In this document: positions 9,859 to 19,965 of the stretch, one piece after another
Layout of the letters: each line of letters starts with the position of its first letter
How positions within the stretch are numbered: the first letter of the stretch is position 1
From: Lodderomyces elongisporus
Taxonomy: Eukaryota; Ascomycota; Pichiomycetes; Serinales; Debaryomycetaceae
Direction of reading: 5' to 3'
DNA: 64,000 nucleotides
Assembly: GCF_030384665.1 (NCBI RefSeq)
Contig: NC_083675.1
Coordinates: 1,732,001-1,796,000, forward strand
Translations under genes and position numbers: made by a program
The notes under the pieces: generated by a model
What the model saw: only the letters and a program-made list of their open reading frames with translations
Databases searched by the model: none
Told to the model about the DNA's origin: nothing

Positions 9859-11028
9859 TTACTTATAAACATTTCCAGCCTCTGTTTGCTCCTTCTTAGC
9901 ACGTTGACCATAAGCTTTAGTTGCATAGTCACCGTCAATACAGATGATATCTTGTGGTCTGTAGTTGTAAGTCTTGTCAAAGTATTGAGTCAAGATTTGC
10001 TTTACCCCTTCAGCGTATCTGGCTTGGGCATCTAATGAGGTACCGGAAACGTGGATGGTCATTGCATTACCATACTCTGGACCGTATGGGTTGTGCATCT
10101 TTCTCCATGGATGGTCCTTTGGAGCTGGTTGCACATTCCAAACATCACCACCGTATCCGGCAAGGTGGCCAGAGGACAATGCATCAACAACTGCATCGGC
10201 ATCACAAATGGCGCCTCTAGCGGTGTTGACCAAGTATGAACCTTTCTTCATTCTCGAAATCAAGGCCTTGTCAAACAAACCTTTGGTTTTTTCGTGCAAT
10301 GGGCAGTTGATAGTCACGATATCAGCCTCAGCAACCAAGTCTTCCAATTGGTCAACTTTTTCAACAATAGTGTCAACGTCATTGTACAATTGGGAAGCCT
10401 TGTTCAACTTTTCTTCAGCAGCAGCGGGCAAAGGTTGGTAGTCATAGTACAATAATTTCTTTGGGTTGAATGGGACTAATCTTTCCAAAATTCTGTAACC
10501 AATTCTACCAGCACCAACAGTTGCAATCACCTTACCTTCAAGATCAAACTCCTCCTTGGCAACTGCTGCGACATCCCAGCCACCACTTTCTGCTTGCAAG
10601 TGGCCAATGTTGTAGTTTCTAATCAACACAAGCATGGTCATAACAGCATGCTCTGCAACCGACTGGACGTTGGAACCAGTAACCTCCAAAACTGAAATAT
10701 CTCTGGCATTAGCAGCATCCAAGTTGACATGGTCGGAACCAACACCAGCGGTAATGGCAATCTTCAATTTAGGTGCTTTTTCGATTCTCTCCTTGGTAAG
10801 ATAAGCTGGATAAAATGGCGTGGTAATAACAACCTCTGCATCTTCCAAGTTCTTGTCAAAAGCCGAGTTTTCACCTTCTTTGTCGGTTGTTGCAACCAAG
10901 TCGTAGCCATGGTCCTCAATAAATTGACGAAGGCCCAACTCATTCTCAATTGCACCCAACAATTTCTTTTCTTGTTTGGCATGCTCACCACCAGCGTAAA
11001 GAACTAATAAAACCTTTGGCTTACCCAT
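9859..11028 (-). CDS. FDH1: NAD-dependent formate dehydrogenase
   Basis: 389 residues, D-isomer-specific 2-hydroxyacid dehydrogenase fold. It oxidises formate to CO2 with NAD in the cytosol. Visible signatures are [38 protein letters not shown], the dinucleotide-binding [19 protein letters not shown] (substrate Arg) and [10 protein letters not shown], plus a His-Ser-Gly near RYAEG (the catalytic His region). The Pro normally before that His is Ile here (TIHVSG). A short insert of about a dozen residues near 215-230 ([14 protein letters not shown]) makes it longer than the 364-residue enzyme of methylotrophic yeasts. The ATG starts the family's usual N-terminus. About 2.2 kb without genes lies upstream. 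Confidence 0.93.
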   Translation of the reverse strand: MGKPKVLLVLYAGGEHAKQEKKLLGAIENELGLRQFIEDHGYDLVATTDKEGENSAFDKNLEDAEVVITTPFYPAYLTKERIEKAPKLKIAITAGVGSDHVNLDAANARDISVLEVTGSNVQSVAEHAVMTMLVLIRNYNIGHLQAESGGWDVAAVAKEEFDLEGKVIATVGAGRIGYRILERLVPFNPKKLLYYDYQPLPAAAEEKLNKASQLYNDVDTIVEKVDQLEDLVAEADIVTINCPLHEKTKGLFDKALISRMKKGSYLVNTARGAICDADAVVDALSSGHLAGYGGDVWNVQPAPKDHPWRKMHNPYGPEYGNAMTIHVSGTSLDAQARYAEGVKQILTQYFDKTYNYRPQDIICIDGDYATKAYGQRAKKEQTEAGNVYK

Positions 11029-11453
11029 TGTTATATAAAAATAATTTTTAGTTTGATTTGATAAAAAAATAGAATTTGATTGTCTAAGACAGTAAAAAGA
11101 TGTGATTCTTGATGATAGAAAAATTAAAATATACTAAAAAAGGATTAAAAAATATTGAAAGAGGAATAAGGTCGATATTTATAACTTTCTGGAAGCTCTA
11201 GTAAGGACTTACTTATTTCTTTACTGACTCCTATATTCCTTTGATTTTCCATCTACCTTACCATATATTACTAAATTACCTTTTCCTCCTTTTCCTTAAT
11301 GAGCTTAATCCAATTATGCAGCATGAGTTAAAAGAAAAAAAAAAGAAGAATACTTTGTCTTGGTGGAATACTTTGGAATGCTTCAGATTGTTAGTCTATG
11401 GGGCAATGTAAAATTTGCAAAGCAAAAGCAACAATAAGGGGGGTTTTGAATTT

Positions 11454-11467
11454 GGGGGGGGGGGGGG
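11454..11467 (+). repeat. G14 homopolymer
   Basis: Fourteen consecutive G residues, rare in this AT-rich sequence, about 430 bases upstream of the FDH1 ATG. Such runs are prone to length change and to sequencing error. Confidence 0.9.
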
Positions 11468-13154
11468 CGAGGGTGGTTTGCATCTTACCCCAAAAATGAA
11501 CTGCGCTCCTTACTATTATTATTTATTATTTATTATTATTATTATTTTTTAGGAAATTAAAATATCGCGGAAGGGCATGGAACACAGAACAATATTACCA
11601 ATAGGAACAACAACAGGAGTAACAACAACAACAACAACAACACCAAAAAAAAAGACATAGAAAGAAAGAAAGAAGGAAAAAGAAGCTTTCGAAGATTGGA
11701 AAAAATTACACTCACTTTTGCTATTCTCTCCCACTCTCTCCCCCTCTGCACAAACGCATACAAAGTTAACGGTATTCTATTTATCACACCATATGGGTTA
11801 AAAGATGTTTTAAATTTGCTCCCGAGTGATTTTACAAAAAAAAACAATTCCCAATTTCAAAAACCTTAATGGCTTAGAGAAATTAAGTCTGTCTGCACTG
11901 TTTTGCATTTTACGTTTTGAGATGCAATCGGAGAGGCAAGAGATAAAGTGCGGAGGATGAGGAGGAGACGACGAGGGGAAGGAGGAGAAGGAGGGGGGGG
12001 GAAGGTTTTGGGTAGGACAAACAACGAGAGTCTCAGGAACGATTTTTTTGTGGGGTAGAAAGAGCTTAAAAATATGTTTATGATGAGACCTAAGGTTCAA
12101 TTGATAAAAATGTGAGCTACACAACAAGGTAAAGACCGACACAGGGCCTGCTTCAATGCATATAAGAATTGTTTTGAGGTTTATACTAACTAGCTCAATT
12201 TGAACAATTGACTTTTGAATTCATTGAGTTGTGTTTGGAGCGATTACAACATTTCCAACCTCTTTCTCTCCACATTATTGCGCGCTGGTTCTAGTGGGAA
12301 ATTAATTCTCGCGGGTAAAGTAATATGCTCCGAGTCTATTATCTAGACGAGCTCATAATAGAGAGAGAGAGAAGGGAGAAAGGGATAAAGGGAGAAAGAG
12401 AGATAGAGAGAGAGAGCAAAAAAAAAATTAAATCGCTATTGAAAGGGTAGGGGTCTAACAACCGATTTTTCTTGTATATCAAGTATCCGAGTAATTTTAA
12501 ATTGCCTCATATAATGGTGAAGTAAAAGAAAGAGGAGATATACAGATTACTTGGTCAAAAGCACTAGCTTTTGTTTTCCTCTTTCTATTTCCTATGTCCT
12601 GTCTCCGCTTGCTGTTGAAAAACTTTGATACCGACACAAAGAGATGTTGAAATCAAGGGTGCTTGCTTCGAGAATTTTGACAACAGTTTCCACTAGTTCA
12701 TTTACCAAAATTTTACTTTAAGAATTAAGTTATTACATGTTGTGTAGAACTGCTCATTAATACAAAAGAGCAAGCAAACACAAACTCAGGACTTGGTTAT
12801 AGAAATGTTACAATTATAAGAGATTACAAATGAAATGAAACTTGAATGTATTAAGAAGAGAACAAGTGTAGGAATGAAAGGAAAAGACTGCGGATTTGAG
12901 CAAATAAAAAAAAAAAAAACAAAACAAAAGATCAATAGAAAGATATAATGGCAGATAAAGGTTAGCACTTTATTACTATCCACAATGTGTTTGTACGTTA
13001 AAGACTTTGCAAATGGAAATTGACAACCTGAATTAAAGAAAAAAATAACTCTTTTTTCAAATATAAATAGAGCTCACATAAAAGAGATGTAATTCGGCTT
13101 GAAGATCCTATTTCAATTGAAAAGTATACTTCTTGATCGATGTATAGTGCACCC

Positions 13155-13207
13155 AGTAAGGCAAAACAAAGCAAGGCAAGGCAAAGCAAAACAAGGCAAA
13201 GCAAAGC
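13155..13207. repeat. GCAAG/GCAAA pentamer tract
   Basis: About ten consecutive five-base units alternating GCAAG, GCAAA and ACAAA variants just beyond the 3' end of the kinase gene. It is a degenerate microsatellite. Confidence 0.8.
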
Positions 13208-13302
13208 TTTGCTACAAGCTCCAACTTTCGGATGTATTTCTTTTCTAACTTCTACTGATTGCTTATTGCGCACTATGCATCTTGCATCTTCACACCAGTA
13301 AA

Positions 13303-14841
13303 TTATGCCCGGTCAAGTTGGACCACGTTACTGTGATAACCAGGCTTACTCAACGTTAATGAAGTATCACAACCATATCCTTCCAAAGAGTTCATTTGCA
13401 ATTTTCCATTCCAGTAGTCAGCATACACCGAGCACATGGGAAGACCCATACCAAGTTTTTGTTCATGAGGTCTAGTCATAAACTCTTGTAAAGTTGAACT
13501 TTTCAATTTTGTCGATACTTGCATATCTCTAACAGAAGTTTTTTGCAACGAGCTTTCATTTTTATTTTGCAGTGAATCATTTGACAAGTTTGTATCAATT
13601 TGTTTCTCTGTCAGAGATCCAGAATGTAACTGTATTCCTGGGATTTTGTGGAAGTTAGCCAAACTCTGTCTTGCAAGAGTAGGATTTTTACCAAACGACC
13701 AGATCAGCTTCAATTTTTCATCATTCATTCCACCTCCTTGATCAGAAATTCTGAAACAAAATTGCTTCTTCAGATCAATAATTGTGACTTTGATTGGCGG
13801 AAGTCTTTGATTTTCAAGACAACTTTCACCATGTGTTTTGATCGTGGCCTCATATGAGTTCCGCAATATTTCATGAAGCAAATAATGTAGATGCGGAACC
13901 ATGAATTGGAAATGACAGTTCAAATCACCTTCGATTTCCAAATTGGGCAATCTATCTTGCAAATTTGGGAATCTTTGAGCCATAGATTGCTTTATCTTAT
14001 CAGCGACTTCATTAAAATGGTCTACTGCTTTACAATCTTGGAAAATCTCTCCTAGATAGTGCGGAGGCTTTTTCGCATAGGGATTCTTGCGGTAATTCTC
14101 ACTCAACGACAAGTGTTCCTCTGCAATCACTCTTCGACTAATTCTGGACCTCAACATTGAGCTCATAAACGCATCCAACTGTTCCTGCGGTAAACTTTCC
14201 GCAATTGATACTTCAAGTGCACCCATCATCAAGTGCGATAAGTTGAATACGTGATCGTCTAGTAAACGAGATAATGTTTGACAAAATCTTTCATTATCTT
14301 CAATCGAGTTGATTTGTGGAATCTTGCGGAAAGCATTGAACAGATGATAGTAACTCTCGTAAATTTGAGCCAAATGGTAGTTGTTCACTACACCAAAGGG
14401 CATTGTCTGCAAATCTCGGATCCTAATAGCAAATCGAATGGGTATCTCAATGCGAACAAAATTCGCACTATTGATGAGTTTCTGTCTGGTAATCGTATTC
14501 CCAAAGCCAGCCAATTGCCTCAATGACACCGGGTGAGGTTTCTTTTTAAGAAAATCTAGTAGCACTGTGTTTTGGTAGAAATGCTGCGGATTAAGGATGT
14601 TCGAGTATGTAGGGAACGGACCAAGATCTTGTAGATGCTTTGCAATCTCTTCTTTACTAATATCAGATAATGCATCAGCGTGTATATATGAAAATGGCGA
14701 TACCTCAGAAGTATACCTGGAATTAAATCTTCTAGCTTCGTAATAAGCTGATAGTGGTGTTGATGTTAGTGTTAGTGTTAGTGTTGGTGTTAGCTGCTTC
14801 AGATGACGTTCTGAACATCGTGTGATTTGTCGACGAAGCAT
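13303..14841 (-). CDS. mitochondrial pyruvate dehydrogenase kinase-like protein (PDK/BCKDK family)
   Basis: 512 residues from the ATG at 14841. The open frame extends 33 codons further upstream, but that part has no ATG of its own. The chosen start gives a basic, Ser/Thr-rich N-terminus (MLRRQITRCSERHLKQ) typical of mitochondrial import. An alpha-helical PDK N-domain follows (FLLKK/RQLAGFG-like), then a GHKL ATPase domain with the N-box Asn in LHEILRNSYEA, DQGGGM (G1) and GLPMCSVYADYWNG (G2). These kinases phosphorylate and inactivate the pyruvate dehydrogenase E1 subunit. Yeast has two, Pkp1 and Pkp2; the length favours the Pkp2 type but I am not sure. A Ser/Asn-rich stretch at about residues 430-470 is an insert before the G2 box. 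Confidence 0.85.
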   Translation of the reverse strand: MLRRQITRCSERHLKQLTPTLTLTLTSTPLSAYYEARRFNSRYTSEVSPFSYIHADALSDISKEEIAKHLQDLGPFPTYSNILNPQHFYQNTVLLDFLKKKPHPVSLRQLAGFGNTITRQKLINSANFVRIEIPIRFAIRIRDLQTMPFGVVNNYHLAQIYESYYHLFNAFRKIPQINSIEDNERFCQTLSRLLDDHVFNLSHLMMGALEVSIAESLPQEQLDAFMSSMLRSRISRRVIAEEHLSLSENYRKNPYAKKPPHYLGEIFQDCKAVDHFNEVADKIKQSMAQRFPNLQDRLPNLEIEGDLNCHFQFMVPHLHYLLHEILRNSYEATIKTHGESCLENQRLPPIKVTIIDLKKQFCFRISDQGGGMNDEKLKLIWSFGKNPTLARQSLANFHKIPGIQLHSGSLTEKQIDTNLSNDSLQNKNESSLQKTSVRDMQVSTKLKSSTLQEFMTRPHEQKLGMGLPMCSVYADYWNGKLQMNSLEGYGCDTSLTLSKPGYHSNVVQLDRA

Positions 14842-15653
14842 TTTGAGTGACGAAATGTGGGTGAGTGAAAGAGTAAGTGAGTGAGTAACAGAGTGATCTT
14901 CCTTTTGTTGATAAATACAATACAGATGGAACTTGTGCAAATTTTCTTTTCTATAGTATTGTATTCAGTAGTTGTATATAATATGGTAAGAGTGAAAATT
15001 ATTAAATAATATCTTTAAAAATTCACGGTAGAGTGCTTCCAATAAATTTCTTAAATTTAAATTTGGACAAATAGATGGATTTCTATAACTTTTCTCTTTT
15101 ACTTTTTTTTTTTGTAAACTTTAAAGTGCATTGCTTGTCTACTTTCTCACTTTCTCACCTTCTTTCCTTCTCTTTCCTGCTCTTATCGCAACAACAAAAA
15201 AAAAAAAAACAAAAAAAAAAGTTTGTGATAGACAGACCCCAGATTTCACCGGCATTTGGTAGCTCAAAATTGCTCTCACCTCATGTCAAATATAATTATC
15301 TTTTTTTTGTGTAACATATGCTCAGCCAGCCATTCCACTGCATTATAGAATCGAATCAAGCCAAATCAAAATAAGCCAAACCAAACCAAATCAAATCAAA
15401 TTAGATATAGTTAGAGCTGTGACGTTTTTACTTTTGTATGTTTTTTTTAAGCTGCTACTTCTAAACCAAAAAAAAAGGGTTGATTAAATTACACCCTTTT
15501 TTTCCTTTAACATACAGAAAAGAAAATTGAACTTTTTAAAGCCTCAAAGAATTAATCGACAAATACCATTCAATCAAGTCGTCACCTTTCCATTACCATC
15601 TTGTTTTTTCTTCACTTGATCTACAAAGCTTTTAGAAATAAAATCTGACAGAT
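14842..15653. other. divergent promoter region, kinase gene / 15654 gene
   Basis: An 812-base head-to-head region. It contains a GTGAGTGAGT-type repeat near 14850-14885, a pair of A-runs at 15195-15220, and a CCAAA/TCAAA pentamer tract near 15354-15402. No gene is supported. Confidence 0.55.
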
Positions 15654-15715
15654 ATGAATGTTACTAGTAATGGGTACTACTCTCAGCTGTACCTTAAACA
15701 GAGACAACAAGAAAT

Positions 15716-15754
<39 letters not shown>

Positions 15755-17849
15755 TTATCAATACTATGCTCCAACTCCACAGGAAATGTTCAGTCATCAG
15801 GGTCGAAACCAAAATAAAACTCAGCAACGGCGGGAGCCTTCTATGAATATAAATTCATCATCTGTATCACCGTCATTGAGACAACCCGTGATGAAGAATA
15901 TAAGACCACGACAGGTATCACGTTCTTTGACCGATCCTTCATCTCAGAAAGAGTTTTCCACAAGCACACAATCTTCTCCTGCTTCCTCTAAGCAAGTCGA
16001 GTATGAGGTTGATTCAAATGATCAACTCGAGGAAGAAATAACTCCAGCACAACTCAATTATATTCTGCAGCAAGCACATAACCCACGGTACCATCCACTT
16101 TCCTATTCCTATGATGATTTAATGCATCAGCCTCTACACCGACAACGCCACCACCACGACCGCCACCGCGACCGCCACCACGACTACCACCAGCAAGACG
16201 TACTAGCACCACCAGTACCAACAAGCTATAGTTTGCTGCATCAAGAGATGTCTCAAATGCCAAGAGTTCGAAGGAAAAACAAAAACAATGACTATTATTT
16301 ACAACAGCAGAGGAGGTATGATGTTGCAGATACATCAATGAAACCCAAAATATATACACACAAAACATTTAGAGATGTTTTCGAAGATAAGGGCGAGAAT
16401 CAAGAGCGCTACAACCCCATGGACTCTGTGTTTGAGAACCCAAGGCAAAACAAGGAGGTGAATGAAGATGGCAAGGATACATTGAAAAAAAGTTTTTTGA
16501 GCAACGTTAGGTTCATGAAGGATAAATATCACGATTATGATTATTATGAGAACAGGAAAAAGAGTAATACTGTGAAGGACGTGTTTGTAAATCTGGTTAG
16601 CGATGACGATGACGATGATGATGATTATGATAATGTAAATGAAAACACGGTAGGAGAAGATGTTGTTAACGCTGAAACAACCTTTGAAAACGGTGTCCCT
16701 AGAGCTGATGGTAGTGGAGAACAAGGTGCAGCTAAAGCTAAAAAGGCTAAAAAATTAAAACTTAAGCATATGTTGAAAAAAAGATTAAAAAAAGCTAGTA
16801 AGGAACTAGGTAGAGATTTTGACACATATGTTGATGAATCCAGGAGAATAAAAACAGGTGCAGGAGCGGGATTTGGAGCGGAAGCGGGAGCGGGAGCTAC
16901 AGCGGGAACTGACCTGCTCACGGTTGAAGAGTTGCTTGATAATAAAGAGGAGAATGATTTGTCAGCGCCTTTTGCAAAAGCAGAGGTGAACAATAATCAG
17001 CAAGCACCGTTTGCTTTGGCTCCATACGTCAACTATATTTGGTCATGGATGCCATCATATCTGTATGGTAATACAGAGACAGTAGCAGCAGATCCAGCAG
17101 AAGTATCAAAGGAGCTCGTGAAGTCCCTGGAATTAAACCCACCAGAAACTCCTCAACCAGTTGACGCCGTGGCCACATTGACTCCTGCAAAGAACAAAGC
17201 AAGAATCCAAAAATTGAAAAACGGGTCCAGAACATTGTTTGCTAATTGGAACCAACCTGCAATGATGATGTTTAATGGGCAACTTGTTTCGCAACAACCA
17301 ATGCAAAATAAACTTAAAACTAATAAACGAAAACAACATCTGCTGCTGCTGCATCTGCTGCTGCGACGCAACCCAAGCGATATTGATAACCAATCCACCA
17401 TAACGTCTTCTGCGCCAATGGAATTTGTTGTTGAGTATGACTCTGAAGAAGCGGAGGATATCGTAACAATGTCGGAAGAGCTTTACTATAATCCCATCAC
17501 AAAGCAATTGGAGCCGGAACCACCAACGTCTCAATCCTCAATGATGTATCCGCAACAACAAAACCCTAATTTGTTACTCTTGTTGGACCCTCAAAGGCCA
17601 TTACAGATAATCAGCAACCTAATGAGTCTTGTGAAAAAACTACAAATCATGAAATTAATTTTCTCACCAATCGATGTGATTGGCGAGTTTTTCCCTCATT
17701 TACAAACAGTGGTGATTTTGTTAGAATTGTGCTTGTTTATATGGATTTTGTTTGAGTTGAGTCGATTGATTGATGCATTGTGTATGATGGTGAAGGCATT
17801 CTGCGCTCCAATGATTGCTGTGGGGCGGTTCATGAATCGTATTATGTAA
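15654..17849 (+). CDS. uncharacterised Q-rich protein with C-terminal membrane segment
   Basis: 731 residues; I do not recognise the family. In order: a 12-Gln run (CAA x12, 15717-15752), a His/Arg/Asp-rich patch (about 160-185), a poly-Asp stretch (about 318-328), a Lys-rich basic helix with KAKKAKKLKLKH (about 362-390), and an Ala/Gly repeat (about 402-422). An aromatic motif (VNYIWSWMPSYLYG) follows near 460. A conserved-looking C-terminal part begins near 640 (LLLLLDPQRPLQIISNLMSL) with a strongly hydrophobic segment at about 685-712 and a second amphipathic stretch to the end. The protein is mostly disordered and probably membrane-attached through its C-terminus. Seven CTG codons at 17340-17363 would read Ser in the CUG clade. 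Confidence 0.75.
15717..15752 (+). repeat. (CAA)12 microsatellite coding poly-Gln
   Basis: Twelve perfect in-frame CAA codons near the N-terminus of the 731-residue protein. Confidence 0.95.
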
Positions 17850-18375
17850 TTTTGGTAACACATACACATACATATATACATACTTACATACATATATACA
17901 AATATATAGATATATGTGTATTCAAATATACATTGTTTTTTATTTTTCCATGATAGCTAGTCTATTATTTGTGATAAACGCAATATATACTGTATAAAAA
18001 GAGGTTTATATGGTTATTTTTAGGATATATTTGAGGGCCAAAAAAAAAAAAGGGGGGGACTATTCAACAGTATTCAAGTATAAGGCATTTAAATATAAAA
18101 TTGTACATAATGGCACGAAAACACGAACAAAATATTGAACAAATCAATACAGAAAAAAAAATTTAATTTTTTTTAAAAACAAAAATATAAAACAAAATAT
18201 AAAATACATAAAATAAAATAAAAAAAATTCAAATAAAACAATCAATCACCGAAAAATTAGGTCAAAAAAAAAATAATACTAATAATAGTTAAGGAGCTAT
18301 AATCCACTACCCCCCTCAATAAACAAGTTCATCTTTCAACTTCTTCAACAAATGTTCAAACAGGGAAAAGGAACC
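17850..18375. other. convergent 3' region
   Basis: A 526-base stretch between two converging genes. It has ACATATATACATA-type repeats (17862-17935), an A-run then G-run (18041-18058), and strongly AT-rich DNA with AAAATA words (18150-18240). No gene is seen. Confidence 0.55.
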
Positions 18376-19633
18376 CTACTTTTTTGTAACTCCAGCAAGC
18401 ACCTTCACACCTTTAATGACAACGCCAGTCTGCTCAATAGGAAATTTTCTAGGTCTTCCTCTCTTGTCTTTTTTCTTCAACAACTGGTTGAACTCAGTCT
18501 CAGTCATGCTCGAAATACTTTGACCTGGAGCTGGCGCACCTGCGGTATCACCAGCAGTCTTTTTTGAGCTACCTTTACCATTAGAATCACCCGAAAGACC
18601 ATTCAATAATTGTTGATGCTGTTGGTGTTGCTGTTGTTGGTTCAAGTAATTCGCCATGTATTGGTCAGAAGCAACACCAGGGTGGGCTGCCTCGACATTA
18701 CTGTTGTTATTGTTGTTGCCATTGTTGTTGTTTGTACTAATACTATTCTCTTTCAAGAGCTTATTGAGCTGCTTAAAATTTGGATGAGTAGAGTCAATCA
18801 TCGTGTTTGTTGAAGGATCAAGAATAAACTTTTTAGGTCTTCCTCTTCTCTTCTTTCCGTCAGGTCCTGTTGAACTAACCGTCATTTGTGTTTGATGTTC
18901 ATTCACCAAAGCTTGTGGTCCAAATTGTTGCTGTTGCTGTGCCTTCAACTGCTCTTTTTCTCTTATTAGTCTTCGCTTCTCCTCCATTTCCTTTTTAGTA
19001 GCTCTTGGCTTTCTAGGTTTTTTCCCAGGGGGAAGTTCCTTTTGCGCTTGGGCTTGAGCACCTTTAGCTTGGTCTGCTTTGCCACTTGTCGCAGTGGCCA
19101 ATGGTGGTGCGTTAGGAGAAGAGCTTTGTTGATGTTGCTGTTGCATCTGGTACTGTTGTTGTTGTTGGTGTTGTTGCTGAACAGCTGCGGCAGAAGAGTA
19201 AATGGATTGAGGCGTAGCAGTTGCTGAGTGTTGGTAATACTGTGGCTGTTGCTGCTGTTGTTGTTGGAGATAATGTTGTTGCTGTTGCTGTTGTTGTTGA
19301 GGTGTAAGTTTTTGCAATTGCTTAGGGTCTAGTTGTTGAGGGTGTTCCGTGTGCAATTGTTGCGCATTAAAAAGCTGTGGAGTTGCACCATGTGTTGCAC
19401 CAGGTGTGGTCAAACCAGTTGAATTGGCAGTAGCATTAGGTTGAGCATAGTAATAATTGTGCTGTTGCTGTTGATGTTGCTGATTCTGAAGCTGTTGGTG
19501 TTGTTGCGAAACCAGGTACTGACTTGGGTGTGCTGAAGTTATATTGCTCAAAGACGAAATACCGTATTTTGAACGAGATGGGATAGCACCGGCGTGAGAT
19601 AAAGGTGGAACACCGCGTGAGCCACCAGAGCCC

Positions 19634-19664
<31 letters not shown>

Positions 19665-19965
19665 TGCCAGTGGATGAAGGTGCTCCGTTATTTGAGGTTG
19701 CGTTGGTGGTTGTTGAGTTTGGATTTATACTTGCAGCGCCTGAACCAGAACCACTTCTATTGAAGTACGAAGAAGAATTGCTGTATGGTTGTTGTCTTGA
19801 ATTCATTGGAGAGTGTTGAGACAGATTTTGTTGACCACTATTGGTAGATGCGTGATTAGTTGCTGGTGAAGATGTGTTTTTGCTGTTGCTCTTATTGTTA
19901 CTAGTACTGTTATTATTATTATTCTGGCTGTAGCTCAGGTATGGGTTATACAAATTGTTGTACAT
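18376..19965 (-). CDS. Q/N-rich AT-hook DNA-binding protein
   Basis: 529 residues. There are two classic AT-hooks: KRRGRPKKF at about 372 and KRGRPRKFP at about 502 near the C-terminus. A related basic segment, GKKPRKPRATKKEM, at about 315-330 runs into a short charged helix. The N-terminal 300 residues are disordered, with Asn/Ser runs, a Gly/Ser dipeptide repeat (about 103-115) and many Gln/His runs. AT-hooks bind the minor groove of AT-rich DNA, and such proteins are usually chromatin-complex subunits or transcription cofactors. I do not recognise a named orthologue. About 1.9 kb of gene-free DNA lies upstream. Confidence 0.8.

Larger units (their letters stand above)
11029..13302. other. 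2.3-kb gene-free region upstream of FDH1
   Basis: It lies between the FDH1 start and the 3' end of the kinase gene, so it is mainly FDH1 upstream DNA. It holds a 14-G run (11454-11467), ATT repeats (11512-11547), AAC repeats (11610-11642), a purine-rich G-run segment (11935-12005), GA repeats (12360-12417) and a GCAAG/GCAAA pentamer tract (13155-13207). Only short frames without protein-like character are present. Confidence 0.6.

Noticed and set aside
12184..12190. TACTAAC branch-point word (also at 32241-32247)
   Set aside because: No donor, acceptor or coding frame lies near either copy. A seven-base AT-rich word occurs by chance.
15654..17849. Transcription factor call for the Q-rich protein
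   Set aside because: Despite poly-Gln and acidic runs, no DNA-binding domain is visible and the C-terminus is a membrane segment.
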